NCBI GenBank assembly: GCA_963971285.1
Contig: OZ020263.1
Location: 6,076,001-6,140,000, forward strand
Reading direction: 5' to 3'
Origin: Astropecten irregularis
Lineage: Eukaryota; Echinodermata; Asteroidea; Paxillosida; Astropectinidae
DNA length: 64,000 nucleotides
Position numbers and translations under genes: made by a program. The number at the start of each line of letters is the position of its first letter. The first letter of the stretch is position 1. Shown here piece by piece: positions 1 through 12,138 of this stretch. The notes below the pieces were generated by a model. That model was not told the DNA's origin, did not search any database, and saw only the letters and a program-made list of their open reading frames with translations.

Positions 1-450
1 TTATTACAAACATGGTATATATTGCATCAGTCCCAGACTCCCAGGGAGAACATTGGAATTAATAAAAAAGAAAATAGTGACCGACACCTTGAACTATTTT
101 TTACTTGAGCGTAATTCAGCAATTTGTAAGCAATTCATGACGATACCCTTTTGTCTGTATCCTTCGAAGCATGCAGGCAAACGAATCAGAAACATTTTTA
201 TTTCATCTGAAAGATTATGAAACAAACCTGGCGTGGCGTACATTACTGTGAATACTGTACTCTACTAAACCTGATAACCGAGTAACATTGGGACGATAAA
301 CGTTCAAATAACCGGAATTTTAATATCCGTAAGGTAAACAAATATTGATAGCAGAAAAACCGGAAGCAAAATATGAAACCTTCCACTAGATTTGGAAGAC
401 ACATAAATAAGCAATATTTGGGTATTATTACCAGTAACATTGACCCCAGC
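1..450. repeat. Copy of duplicated segment (matches 15745-16163)
   Basis: About 420 bp nearly match 15745-16163, and the first 140 bp also match 13409-13550 (ACACCTTGAACTA, CAGCAATTTGTAAGCAATTC). A further part of the same unit follows at 1075-1480, matching 12000-12740 more weakly. The frame at 243-440 is not conserved in the other copy and is not called. Confidence 0.8.
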
Positions 451-640
451 TAGCTCGGTGGCCTAACTGTATGCAATCTGCATAAAGCAGGTCGTGGGTT
501 CGAATACCACCTAAGCCAGCGCATGATTGTGTTCATGTGCACTCAATAAGCACTGAATATACAGAGCTCATCAAGCCTAATTTGCATATTATTTCCATTA
601 TCATGGGATATATATTTGGGGTCAAGTGCTGTGAATTAAA
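446..640 (+). mobile_element. tRNA-derived SINE
   Basis: A tRNA-like head (TAGCTCGGTGGCCTAA region as box A, GGTTCGAATACC at 497-508 as box B) is followed by a tail with GCCAGCGCATG shared with the repeat at 20.5 kb. No intact cloverleaf can be drawn. Confidence 0.6.
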
Positions 641-715
641 ACAGGGAACCACAAATCCTGATTCTGTCCTTGTTTCTTTATCATTGCTGTGCTATTATAA
701 ACTTACAAAGAGGTC

Positions 716-1091
716 TTAAAGGTAATATAATACTTCAAATTGGTTTTGTTAAAGAAATACAGATTCGTGGACAACAATATCAAGGAAGATACAGTAACAG
801 TCATCTGTGAAAATTTGAGTCCTAAACGGTGCCCACTTTTTGAGAAAACAGTGAAAAACAGTCACAGTATTTCTTAAGTTTTTTCTCTTTTATTTTGGAT
901 CTTTAAAAGATCAAAAAGAGCTTTGGTCACTGGTTTTAATTTTTTCTAGATGAAAACACCATTTCAGGCAGAAAAGTTTGAACGGTATATGTTTCTACCA
1001 TCACCATCTTATACCCTGTAAGTTACAGGTAAATATGTGAAGATTTCTGTTTCGGTGTGCTTCCAAATTATGATACATGTACTACCTTTAA
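716..1091. mobile_element. TTAA-flanked MITE, copy 1
   Basis: Ends TTAAAGGTA and TACCTTTAA are inverted repeats; the sequence inside (GAAATACAGATTC, CACAGTATTTCTTAAG, GATCTTTAAAAGATC) is shared by five copies. TTAA may be the target duplication, as in piggyBac-type elements, with AGGTA as element end; this is inference. No coding capacity. Confidence 0.8.
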
Positions 1092-2104
1092 ACCTTTGCA
1101 TGAAATAGTATAAATCAGCAGTTCATGGGTACATCTCATGACCGTATAAGAAGTCTCAAACAATTAAATAATTATACTGTCGTTTGTGTTCAACATGCAT
1201 TGAAATTCACTGTATTAAGTCTACAAGCCTAGACATAGAATAGAGTCATGTTGAGCCCTCATATTGGACCATGTCCATAAATAAATAGCAATAAACGAAT
1301 GTAAGATTTTATATACAGGCAACTGACATCAGTTTATTACAGATTCTAATGCCTAGAGAAGTCTATTGTTAGATGATGGAGCTACAGACCTTAACGCTGG
1401 GCACGTGCCGGCTTTCACCCCGCGGAGATTCACTGACCATAACTAATTTTCCAGTCACAAATATGCCTATATAGGCTATCACACATTATCAGATTCCATG
1501 GAAAATTGGCCACTTAAGATTTTAAGGCAATTTTTCCCGATAGGTGCAATTTTGTTCCATTTTATACAACGAAATAAAGCGCAAAAAATACTGTGTGTGG
1601 TACCCTCTGCAGCTAATGTGAGTGTCTACTGTACAGTATACTATCCATTTTCCATTGTATCTCATTCTCCTTTAGGACATAACAAAAAGACAGTTGGTCT
1701 CTGGTCTGAACGTGCATGTCAATTTGTTTTTGTTTTTTCCTCCACATTTTCAAAATTAGGTCTTGACAATTTTTTTTCAAATCAAACTATTTTTGCATTC
1801 AGAATGTTCACCTGGTGAGCAATAGTTTCATACTTGCTTTCATCTCACCACTTTTGCAAGGAGAAATTGATGGTTACGAAATTAAATTGATTTGAAAGTT
1901 AATTTGAACCTTGAGTTTATCATTTGTAAAAGGTTTTACATCTTGGAAAAAAAACACATTCAAGGAAACATTTCAGAGTGCTGAATTTTCGGAAGGCTCA
2001 GTTTTCCGGAGCAAAGGACATTCAGGGAACACAAAATTGCATGTTTTCGACATTTACCATTTACATATGACAGGTTGTTGTCAAACAATTGTAAAATATG
2101 TAAT

Positions 2105-4040
2105 ATAATTAGAAAACTACCTCACCGTGTATTTTTGCTGGTTGTATCGGAGAGACCGCATAAACTTATGTATCCGTTTGCCATTCCCCAAAATTGATCA
2201 AGGGTAACATTTTCGTTATTATAGAAGTTTAATCATAGTAATTATTGTCTTACATTAATTTACTTAATTTACATTGGACACTAATCAGACTATATAAACA
2301 CTTAATGGGGGTAATAGTGAAGAGCAAGCATAGATTTATTTGTTGCTTGGCGCAGGGAGACTGCCGCGCCCGTTGTGATGCGTGTACAGCAAATAATACG
2401 CCTAAAGGGACAGCGGAAACCCAGGTTTTATAAAGGATTTGACAAAAAAAAAACATTCACCACATTTTGTGGAAGGCAGGCGCGTGCGTGGGGGGGGGGG
2501 GTCAGTGGCTGTTAAACACCATCGTTTCCTCAGTAAAAATGTGCACGAAAAAGATATTGCCAAATTAAAGGAAAATGATAACAACTAGAAAGAAACTAAT
2601 AAATACTAAGTGCGAAAGAACGGACCAAATTTCAATTATGTCACATATAGCCTCCTGTACATTCCGCGCTTACACCGCGACGTAGACATTCGATCTTCAT
2701 GGCCGGTGTCTTGCGTGTTTGTTGGCGTAAGCCAGTTTCGGGTTGTTCGGCTGGATCAAACATACAGTATTATGCCACGTAGACAGCATACCCTCCGCAG
2801 CAAACACGATCAAAATCTACGTACATACAGTGTAGGCCCTCCGCGTTAGGTTTGCATACTTATTCATAGAAATGAAAACGGAAATACATGTGAGGATAAT
2901 AATAATAATAACAGCATAAACAAATTTTTGAAAGGAAGTCCTAGATTTTACGTTCTGGACCACACTGCGCGCGTTTTGTAATATAATAGTTTGTCAAAAA
3001 GTGACAGGACTTGCCGAACCAACGGAAGCACGCACCTAGCCAAAATATCATCTGAACAATAATATTTTTGGTTTACATGCGCGAAAAGGAACATTTCTCT
3101 TCATTCTGTGTGGCTTTAATTTAGATTTTCATGGAAATTCCATATTCATTAACAAATGCAATTCGTTGTAATATTAGAAATGAAACAATTTCAAAGTTTG
3201 ACTGCACGGCTTTGGAATTAATATTTTAAGTCGTGAAATTTGTTTGTCTTTTATGCTTCATCCATTCAGCTGAATGAGGTCAGTGCTTAATATGATAAAC
3301 ACATGAACAAATACAATATTTTCAAAATCAATTATTATTATCATATATTTAATATTTTTCCAACAAATGTCATGCCGAAATGATTATTTGTTTTGATCCT
3401 GCGTCTAAATGAAAAGTGTATGGAAACAAACTTGCCATCTCAAATTGAACAAATTCACCTGGTCAAATCCTAAATCAAAAGAAATCTCATTTTGTTTCCA
3501 AGGCAAAAAGCTATCGAAAAGGGCCCTGGAATACTCAAAAATACACCAGAGAACATTTAAAGCTACACAATTTTGGACCCAACGCCATGGGTTCGTAAAT
3601 TGATCCTCGACCAATTCCCCCAAACTTTTGAGCAAACCCACGTGAATCACAGTATACAGTAGATGTTGGTATGTGTGCGGTAGTCAGGCCATCTTCGACA
3701 TAATTATGTAATTTAGTATGGAAATGCAGAAAAACACAGAATGTAGTGCAAAGATAGAATTTCAAAATGTCACGATGCTGAAGGGACATGGGCACTTCCC
3801 ACACCATGAAATGTTAAGTCACTCTTCTACTTTGTGGGATCTCATAAATGATGCCATCTAATTTTAAAATACTCCCTTGAATAAATGTCTGTGTACGCCA
3901 CGACTGATGGAAGGGATTGTGAGAAAAGTCCACAGAGAGTCAGTGAGGACTGTTTGTAAAACACAATGCTTATAAAATATATCAATTACCTATAACCAGT
4001 AATCTGTATGACTGTCCTGCATAACGTAGGTATATGGCAT
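2105..4040. other. No gene seen
   Basis: AT-rich DNA with a run of ten G at 2491-2500 and a short AAT microsatellite at about 2897. Frames at 2610-2849 and 3405-3807 have no recognisable content. At 4048-4150 there is an inverted match to 11580-11690 (GCCCCAAAAGAAT, GGAACAA). Confidence 0.6.
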
Positions 4041-4150
4041 ACATTGTACAACTCCATCAAACTTAAGCACGCTTAAGACCTAAGGATTTGTCATTCTTTT
4101 GGGGCAAAAGTTGTTCCAAAATTTTGTTCCTTTAATTCATTTATTTTTCT

Positions 4151-4515
4151 TTAAATGTAGTATCATACTTTGGTTTTTGTAAAAGAAGTACAGATTCATT
4201 GGCAAGAATATGAAGGAAGATACAGTCACAGTCATCTGTGAAAATTTCAGTCCCATACGGTGCCCACTTTTTGAGGAAACAGTGAAAAACGGCCACAGTA
4301 TTTCTTAAGTCTTTTCTCTTTTATTTTTGATCTTTTAAAAGATCAAAAATATTTTCGATCGTTGTTTTACCAATTTCTGGATAAATACACCATTTCAGGC
4401 AGAACAATTTTAACGGTAGGTTTCTGCCAGCACCATTTTCATACCCTGAAAGTTATAGGTAAATCTGTGAAGATTTCTGTTTTGGCTTCTTACACAAGAA
4501 TGATACTACCTTTAA
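4151..4515. mobile_element. TTAA-flanked MITE, copy 2
   Basis: Same family as 716-1091; left end TTAAATGTAGTATCATAC, right end GATACTACCTTTAA. Confidence 0.8.
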
Positions 4516-4566
4516 TGAAAAACATTTAAAAGATATAGGACAATAATATTGTATGACATCATAATA

Positions 4567-4630
4567 TATCCAAAGCGTGATGACGTAACAGTCGCGTGAA
4601 GTCCGTATAATCATCAGTTTGTTGTTGGAA
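4567..4630. repeat. 64-bp direct repeat, left copy
   Basis: TATCCAAAGCGTGATGACGT through GTTTGTTGTTGGAA; differs from 7221-7284 at one base by eye. The two copies lie 2654 bp apart in the same orientation. Confidence 0.9.
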
Positions 4631-4888
4631 CCCACGCAGTACAGACCGTCTCTGTCCACGCTCCCGGGGCCGTATCACGCCAACACCGGAAGAACTCGAA
4701 GAATGGTAGTCAATATCTCGTCGATTACTGAGTACGAAATGGATTAACAACCGGAATTCGAGTGCACCATTTGGTCCTGCCAGCGACGCCCGAGCCCTCC
4801 CAGAACTTCAAGCTCGTACCGTACGAAGGACCTATCTCAAACAAGCCTGACTTAATAGAATGTCAAGGTTTACAAGGTTTACACTTAC

Positions 4889-5267
4889 CGTAGCGATGGA
4901 CTGCTATGCAGAGGGAAGAAAAAAGCAAACAGCATAACGATGGACTGTTATGCAGTAAAAAAAAAAGGGGGGGGGAAGAAGAGCAAACAGCATAACGATG
5001 GACTGTTATGCAGTAAAAAAAAAAAAAAAAAAAAAAAGGAAAAAGAAGAGCAAACAGCATAACCATGGACTGTTATGCAGTGGAACAAAAATAGCATAAC
5101 GACGGACTCTTATGCAAGAAAAAGGGAAAAAAAGAAAAGCAAATAGCATAATGATGGACCTTTATGCAAAGAAGAAATGAGAGAAGATTAAGCAGCATGA
5201 CGATGGACTGTTGTGCAGAGAAAAGATTAAACAATTGAGTGTGAGTGCCATACGATGAATGTTATGC
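4889..5267. repeat. Array of eight short hairpin motifs
   Basis: The 22-nt motif GCATAAC-GATGGACT-GTTATGC, whose ends pair (7 bp) around 8 bases, occurs at 4932, 4990, 5057, 5094, 5146 and 5195, with more diverged versions at 4889 and 5247. Spacing is 37-67 bp, filled with A/G-rich sequence including long A and G runs. No open frame explains the conservation of motif but not spacer. Confidence 0.85.
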
Positions 5268-5289
5268 GAGAAGAAAGGAAAAATACCAG

Positions 5290-5775
5290 AGGCCGATTTT
5301 GCATGCGCTTTGCGGCCGTCGCTGGGGCTGGGATCCGCCGCTGGGCGGGGACCGGTCGCTGCTTTGTGCGGGGATCTTTCCCGTTTGGCGGTGGGTTTGG
5401 GCTTCGGTGATGGTCGCGGGGCGCTGGTGGGGTTGGCCTCAGGTATAGAATGAGAGCCCATTACGATAGAGTCAGCTAGGAGCCATTTACTGGGTACTGT
5501 TTCATACAGTACAAGTATAAAAAAGGTATAGGCCTACTAGCGACTACAAAATTGATCACCTTGGGGATAAGGGATAAGGCATATGAAGAAAGATTTGAGG
5601 CCTTGTTTCGCGCTTCTGTTTCGCTTGTGCTTCTCCGCGGGGTCTCGGCGTTTTGGCCTGCCTGCTCTGGTCCTCCTGGGGACTGGGGCCGACTGGTCGG
5701 GGCCTTGCGGGGGCGCGGGCGGGCTGTGTGCGGGCAATTATTGCGTTCACGGTGCTTTCGCAAACCGACCCTCAT
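5290..5775. other. Two GC-rich patches in AT-rich DNA
   Basis: 5300-5445 and 5597-5770 are far richer in G+C than their surroundings and rich in CpG and G runs (GCTGGGCGGGGACCGGTCGC; GGGGCGCGGGCGGGCTGTGT). Long frames here (for example 5552-5887 plus, 5476-5922 minus) come from the composition and from the poly-A run at 5822-5840. The two patches share faint similarity (GCTT...GCGGGG.TCT). Confidence 0.7.
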
Positions 5776-5887
5776 AGAGAAAATGAAATGGGCCACAAAA
5801 AGAAGAAAACCAAACAAAACTAAAAAAAAAAAAAAAAAAAAGGGGGAAAGGACACACACACAAAAAAAATCAAAAAAGAAAAAGTAA

Positions 5888-7204
5888 GGGTGGCTTGACT
5901 CTACCCAGCCGCGTTGGTTCACTGGTAACTCCCCACACCTTAGGAAAGAGTCCAGCTATCAAGTCTATTGTCCTGGTAGAATAGAACATTTAGTGGTTTT
6001 GGCGTTCTTTCTCCTAGTGGAAATGTTAAGAAGAAAAGTTCATTGTTTGGAACTCTGTTGGCAACGATAGTGTTACATCATACAAGGTCCCCTTGGATTG
6101 TTCACCCCTATCAAGACTTGGCTGAAAGATGGCTGGCCGCTATAACAGGGTTATCCAGCTAAAAGATCCCATTCTGGCAAAGGGGAACATGTTGATGTTG
6201 ATTTTTTAGCTTCGGGACACGATTCTTATAGGAAGAATAATTGTATCGGTTGGAAAAGTAGGTCACTTCACTTTCTGCTTCCCGGGGCTACCTCAGCTTG
6301 GCCCTAGCGGACTAACAGTCTACGTGGAGAGCAGGGGTGGAGGGGTCTACTCTTACATACAGGGCATCGTTTTCAACGTTTCAGACACTAAAATGAGCGA
6401 TCTGAGTACCTTAAAGACCTTACATGTACAATGAATATTCATGCATAATAGTAGGGAAGGGTACAATGTTTCTCATATGTAGTGTGTTTAGAGATGCTTG
6501 GGTTATCTCTCCTTTCCTCTGAACATGGAACTTATATAACGTTGAAACCTAGTTTTGCTTATAAGGGTAGACCTCTTCCATACCCTGCTACAACGTATAC
6601 TTGCGTGAATGTCTAAGGCATAAGGTGGGTCGTTGCTACTCGATCATTCGAGCCTGGGTAATTGATGGCTAAATTCGACATCGCAATAGTCGAGGAAAAT
6701 ACGTTCAAGAACTCCCCCAACTATGTTCGGGTAAAACATTTAACAGTACTTGTTAGTTGTTACTGTCCCTACGGTATAGGGAAAGCCGGTAGCTTGAACG
6801 GAATATTCACGTACCCTCTAATGTTAGGCGATAATGAAACACGTGGTAATAACCAAGACCTGTTAACAGAATATATGGCTGACCTTTCGGTGTCCTGTCT
6901 CTAGTTTGGACTAGGTGCGTATTGGTCCCATTATTTTTTAGGTATGGTGCACCCTCAGTATCCCCTGTTGTATCGGCATTGCCGTTTGCCATGGTTAAGT
7001 GGAGTTCCCTACTATACCGGTAATCCAGCAGGGGATCCTTTCGGGTGCACCCTGTAGAAATGGGGATATTAGAGTTGGGGATAAAATACTGTGCCCAATA
7101 CGAATACATGTATATGGCGAAGAACATGAGGTGTGGGGAACGAGTGAGGGAAAGTTTGCCATCTCCCCAAACATAAGGACGGACACGCGACCACACCGTG
7201 TCAA
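5888..7204. other. Unassigned stretch between hairpin array and right 64-bp repeat
   Basis: 1.3 kb with more balanced composition than its neighbours. Overlapping medium frames occur at 6662-6904 (plus), 6999-7253 (plus) and 6807-7217 (minus), none with a domain I recognise. It could be part of the unit bounded by the 64-bp repeats. Confidence 0.5.
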
Positions 7205-7220
7205 GCTTTGGATACATTAT

Positions 7221-7284
7221 TATCCAAAGCGTGATGACGTAACAGTCGCGTGAAGTCCGTATAATCCTCAGTTTGTTGTTGGAA
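7221..7284. repeat. 64-bp direct repeat, right copy
   Basis: Same as 4567-4630 but for one base. Its first 10 bases are also the right arm of a perfect hairpin at 7205-7230 (GCTTTGGATA/TATCCAAAGC, loop CATTAT). The sequence ATCTCCCCAAAC(A/C)TAAGG with its flanks (about 40 bp) is likewise repeated at 7160-7199 and 7441-7480. Confidence 0.9.
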
Positions 7285-7544
7285 GCATCCAGGGCGGAGC
7301 TCTAGGAGTAAGCGGCAGGGATGACGGTTAACCAATAAGAGCTCCAATTTTTAAGGGAACAGATAAAGACAAACCAACCACCCACCCTATCCCAATCACG
7401 TTTCGACACCGGTGCAAGTTGTGCGTTCGTCCAAGTTAGCCATCTCCCCAAACCTAAGGACGGACACGCGACCACACCGGATACATTATTAACCAGGGGA
7501 CATTTTGTATGAGACATGCAGCTCCCCAGGTGAGGGATAGAGTG

Positions 7545-7610
7545 GTTTCCATGGCAAAGTCATATAACAAAACTCTCTAGTTTCCCCCAACGACTGGTTA
7601 CCATGGCAAT
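7545..7610. promoter_or_regulatory. Pair of X-box-like RFX motifs
   Basis: GTTTCCATGGCAAA at 7545-7558 and GTTACCATGGCAAT at 7597-7610 each match 13 of 14 positions of the palindromic RFX X-box (GTNRCCATGGYAAC type). No gene start is visible nearby. Confidence 0.35.
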
Positions 7611-7650
7611 ACCGTCCTTATACAATGAACATTGCAACAAGTGGTATGTA

Positions 7651-8950
7651 GATGCATTCAGCGTTGCTTGGTTACAGACACCTTTATGTGGCTATATTTG
7701 TTAATTAGGTGTTCGGGTTCAAGCCGAACACCTATTGTTATTGTTCGATTTTTTTTTTTTTTTCTCCTTCCACCCAAACTTGTCAGCAGGACATCTATAT
7801 CACAGTTACAAGATATTGACTTGAAACTTGGTGGGAACTTCGGTCATGATGCCAAGTTGTATTTAGAAGATTGACGTCATGATGACGTCATCGGGTATCA
7901 AATTACACGCGTTTTTAGGAAAAACTTTGGTGCTTAATAACTTGAGAACCACATAACCTATGGTTTTGATATTGACATATGTTACTCAACACGTGAATGT
8001 CAACAATTAATATATTCAATGTTGTGTACAAATGACCTCCACTTCCGGTGTTACCGGAAGTTGAAGTTTGACTCAAAATAACTCTAAACGGAAGGATTTG
8101 GGCACATAAAACATATTTGGCTAAAAGATAGAGAAGGTCTTGGGCTTTCAGAAAATATAAACAATGACGTCATACGGGCTATATAGCGCCCTCTACGGTT
8201 GATTAAAGACATACAATGATTACGTAATCCGAAAGTAAACAATGAATTTCCGCCAAATTTGGTAGGTGTAAAGCACTAATGTACCTCGACATGTATGTGA
8301 GATGCATTCAGCGTTGCTTGGTTACAGACACCTTTATGTGGCTATATTTGTTAATTAGGTGTTCGGGTTCAAGCCGAACACCTATTGTTATTGTTCGATT
8401 TTTTTTTTTTTTTGTTTCTCCTTCCACCCAAACTTGTCAGCAGGACATCTATATCACAGTTACAAGATATTGACTTGAAACTTGGTGGGAACTTCGGTCA
8501 TGATGCCAAGTTGTATTTAGAAGATTGACGTCATGATGACGTCATCGGGTATCAAATTACACGCGTTTTTAGGAAAAACTTTGGTGCTTAATAACTTGAG
8601 AACCACATAACCTATGGTTTTGATATTGACATATGTTACTCAACACATGAATGTCAACAATTAATATATTCAATGTTGTGTACAAATGACCTCCACTTCC
8701 GGTGTTACCGGAAGTTGAAGTTTGACTCAAAATAACTCTAAACGGAAGGATTTGGGCACATAAAACATATTTGGCTAAAAGATAGAGAACGTCTTGGGCT
8801 TTCAGAAAATATAAACAATGACGTCATACGGGCTATATAGCGCCCTCTACGGTTGATTAAAGACATACAATGATTACGTAATCCGAAAGTAAACAATGAA
8901 TTTCCGCCAAATTTGGTAGGTGTAAAGCACTAATGTACCTCGACATGTAT
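7651..8950. repeat. Tandem duplication of 650 bp
   Basis: 7651-8300 and 8301-8950 differ at only a few positions by eye (a cacgtg/cacatg change, a g/c change near 8128/8778, and a poly-T length difference). The unit includes 56 bp of DNA outside the A element plus its 3' end, so it arose after insertion. The second copy continues into the rest of the element. Confidence 0.9.
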
Positions 8951-10044
8951 GTGAAGTTTGAAATCTGTGACGTCATTCAACCGGAAGTTATGCTCTTTTA
9001 AAGGGAAAATTACTGAATTATTCCAATACTGTTTACTCAGTAATTACATGAGTACATCACTGAAAACTGCCTGTAATGTGATTACAAGAGACTCTGATTA
9101 GTACCAGATGGCAGCCATTGCAAGGTGATTGGAATGTGCTTCATTACATCATAGAGCTGCAAACAGACACATGATAGCCTCAACACAGGAGTTTGATACA
9201 CCTCATACACTTTTTAACAGTCAATTTTAACCATACAAAGGCCCAGACAAAGTTCTTACAGCGTTGATTTGAAGTGAACATTTACGGCATCTCTTGATTT
9301 TATATGAATTTTTAAATATTTCTCACATTGTGTTACGTGAAAATATGGTCATGTACAAAAAATATGATGATCGATTGACTCTTTTTCCCATACAAAAATT
9401 GTACATAATTCACTGTGTAGAACATGTACAATGTACATGTGATGTCCAATTGCGTGACTCAAAACTTTGTTTACATCTTGCTATAGATATTTGCACGTAA
9501 ATCTTATTATATCTTTAAATACCAGCACCAAGTCTTAATCGAAATGATATCGATGTAGGTTGTGAAGTATTGTAAATCATTTTGTCAAATGACAATTTGT
9601 TCCATAAACACTGCAACTAAATCCATGGGCTAAAATTAAGTTTTTTTACGTTGAGATACGGTCACTTTTAAACCATATGTCTTAATAAAACAAAATAAAA
9701 ACTGCAAGATATTCACATCATATGCACTCAATTACTTCTATAAATGTTCAGTTTCTTTGTGATGAACTAGTGGAAGTTATCATCCAGACAATATTACAAA
9801 TATAAAGGTCACGCCATTTTGTACACGCTATCAGTCAGTGTACGAAGTGCAATCACATGATCAGTATATTTGATCAGTCACGCGGTTTAAATTTAGTGTG
9901 TATTTCAATATGCCATTGTATGAGCGACGATTGACCAAATACGTTCCAACAATTTTTTTTTATTTTTGGACACATATATTAATAGTTTCACTACGAAATG
10001 AGACCCCGAACACCTAGTGGTTGTTAACACAACCACAATGTCTA
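7707..10044 (-). mobile_element. Element E0, A-family copy with internal duplication
   Basis: Minus-strand A element: its CTAGACATTG end with hairpin GTGGTTGT/ACAACCAC is at 10017-10044, its 3' hairpin at 7707-7733. The 3' part is duplicated in tandem (second hairpin at 8357-8383). About 700 bp at 9045-9740 has no counterpart in other A copies. Flanks are T/T on the plus strand, the Helentron preference. Confidence 0.72.
8951..9800. other. Unmatched DNA inside element E0
   Basis: 9045-9740 has no equivalent in the other A-family copies, so it is either a later insertion or a part lost from them. The frame at 9294-9500 shows no domain. Confidence 0.5.
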
Positions 10045-10981
10045 GTTCATTTTAAACTTTGAGGATTTGAAAAGTGACCGTTATGGTGACGATGAACAAA
10101 GGAAAAGAAACCCAACATTTGGCAAAGGGTTTAAAAGATGTAATAGAGATGTAATACATTAATGAATATTGCCTCGTTGGTTGAATATCTTGGTATGTTA
10201 CAGTCTGACAATGTAAAGGGTTTCCCGTATTGTTATTTGATTGGTTGGTTGGCTCCTCAGACAGCCAGTGGTTGGTTGCAATGAGCGGGGTGTGGGATTG
10301 GTTGGTGGTGTTTAAAAAATGGCATCAACTCTAAAGTTTGGAGTCTTTTTTAGTAACATAATTTGATTTTCCTTTTAATTTACAAATCATAAAATCATAA
10401 AAATGACATTGAGTGGATTTTTGAGTGATTTCTTTTCATTGATTTAAATCAAGATTTAAATCGAGTGATCTAAATGAAACAAGCTGAAATACTGAAAGAA
10501 ACTCTGGATAGAAAGCATGTAATGTGTCATACTAATTATACCAGCCAACCGACAACAACGAGCAAGATCCATAATATTGTAGGGGAATGTTTGAATTTGG
10601 TTACCGCAAGGATAACCAATCTTCATTGTATTTTTATGATTGAAAAGATCCCAGTTATCAACTTAACATATATTTATTCCAAACAAAAGATCTTGTACAA
10701 GACCGAATAATATCCAGTTTAATTAAATTCCTTTTTTAACAAATCGTGTCTCTGAAATCTGTTGTAAACGTGTCACTGTGTAAACCAAATTCACAGAGCT
10801 GCTTAAGCTCCAAAATTATTTTGCTTAAGCACCAACAACTTGGGTAAATAAAATCACTATGCCAGCCAAAATTTGTGAATGTTGTGTTCAGTAAACAATA
10901 TGCGAATTCAAGTCAAAAGTAGTTAACATCACATGGAAATTTGGTTGGTAATCCTGTTTGATCAAAGAAGACTTTTCATGC
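10045..10981. other. No gene seen
   Basis: It holds three GGTTGG-rich, inverted-CCAAT-like stretches at 10225-10310 and the palindrome TTGATTTAAATCAA at 10439-10452 with a second GATTTAAATC two bases on. The frame at 10474-10710 is unsupported. Confidence 0.5.
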
Positions 10982-11327
10982 TTAAAGGTAATATCATACT
11001 TTGGTTTTTGTCAAAGAAATGCAAATTCATGGGCACAAATATAAAAAAAGATACAATATAAGTCATCTGTGAAAATCCCAGACCCAAACGGTGCCGATTT
11101 TTTGAGAAAACAGTGAAAAACGCCCACTTTTCACCGTTTTTTATCTTTTAAAGATCAAAATATTTTCGGTTATTGCTTTTACTAATTTCTTGATAAATAC
11201 AGTATTTCAGTCGAAAAGAAATTAACGGTATGTTTCTACTAGCACCATCTTTACACCCTTTAAGTTTTGGTAAATCTGTGAACACTTCTGTTTTGGTTTC
11301 CTACCAAAGTATGGAACAACCTTTAAG
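10982..11327. mobile_element. TTAA-flanked MITE, copy 3
   Basis: Same family; left end TTAAAGGTAATATCATACTT, right end CCTTTAA at 11321-11327. A shorter variant of the centre. Confidence 0.8.
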
Positions 11328-12138
11328 CACATTTTGTATTTAAGCAGCTTTATGAGGTTAGCTCAGCCCCCAGGCCTTCTCAACTATCATTATTCAAGTG
11401 CAACTTCATGGCAAGATATAGAGTGTTCATGACCGTTTTTACGTCAGTTCGCTGCGCAAGCTTCATGGATATTCTCCAAGTCGAGCACGTGGGTCTAAAC
11501 TGGAGCTAAGAATACTGATTCCTGGTTCGAAAATAAAACTAGTCACACCAGAGTACATTATGGTCCTACATCTTTGGATTGTTTTCATTAAAGAAAAATG
11601 AATAAATTGTAGGAACAACATTTTGTAGACCTCTTGCCCCAAAAGAATAACATCTTAAGGTCGTAAGCTTGCTTAAGTTTAATGGAGTGATAAAGGTATA
11701 ATGATATACTTTAATTTGCAAGATAATCCACTATCGATAGTCAATCACAATAATTACACATCATGAATAAAATGATGGGAACAAGACATATTTGATTAGC
11801 AGATTAATAATACTGATTAACTGTCACTTTGTTGACATTTCTGATCATCACTTCCATATTTTACAGCAAAATTGTGGTTATATCTAGTTCAGGTAATTAG
11901 TTTAGTTGATGATCAGTTTCCAGCAGTTTATTGCTTTAAATATCTTAGGCAGTAGGAATATGCATTTAGCGCTATCATAAACTCCATGTACATATTGCTT
12001 TCTTTAACCTTTGCATCTAAACTAAGTACAATCAGCAGAGTGTACGTATCTCATGAACGTTCCAAGTTTGAAGCAGTTATACGATGGAGTCCTATATAAT
12101 TTTTCAATGTACACAACTTCAAATCGGTTTCAAGCCTG

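Noticed and set aside
5476-5922. 148-residue minus-strand frame and overlapping frames on both strands
   Set aside because: Open on both strands because of GC-rich composition and poly-A runs; the peptide is low complexity with no domain.
6807-7217. 136-residue minus-strand frame
   Set aside because: Overlaps plus-strand frames, spans repeats, no recognisable motif; left as unassigned sequence.
4567-7284. LTR retrotransposon bounded by the 64-bp repeats
   Set aside because: Repeats are much too short for LTRs, and no gag, protease or RT lies between them.
8968-8975. CRE sites as promoters of nearby genes
   Set aside because: They belong to the transposon body and occur in all copies regardless of gene context.
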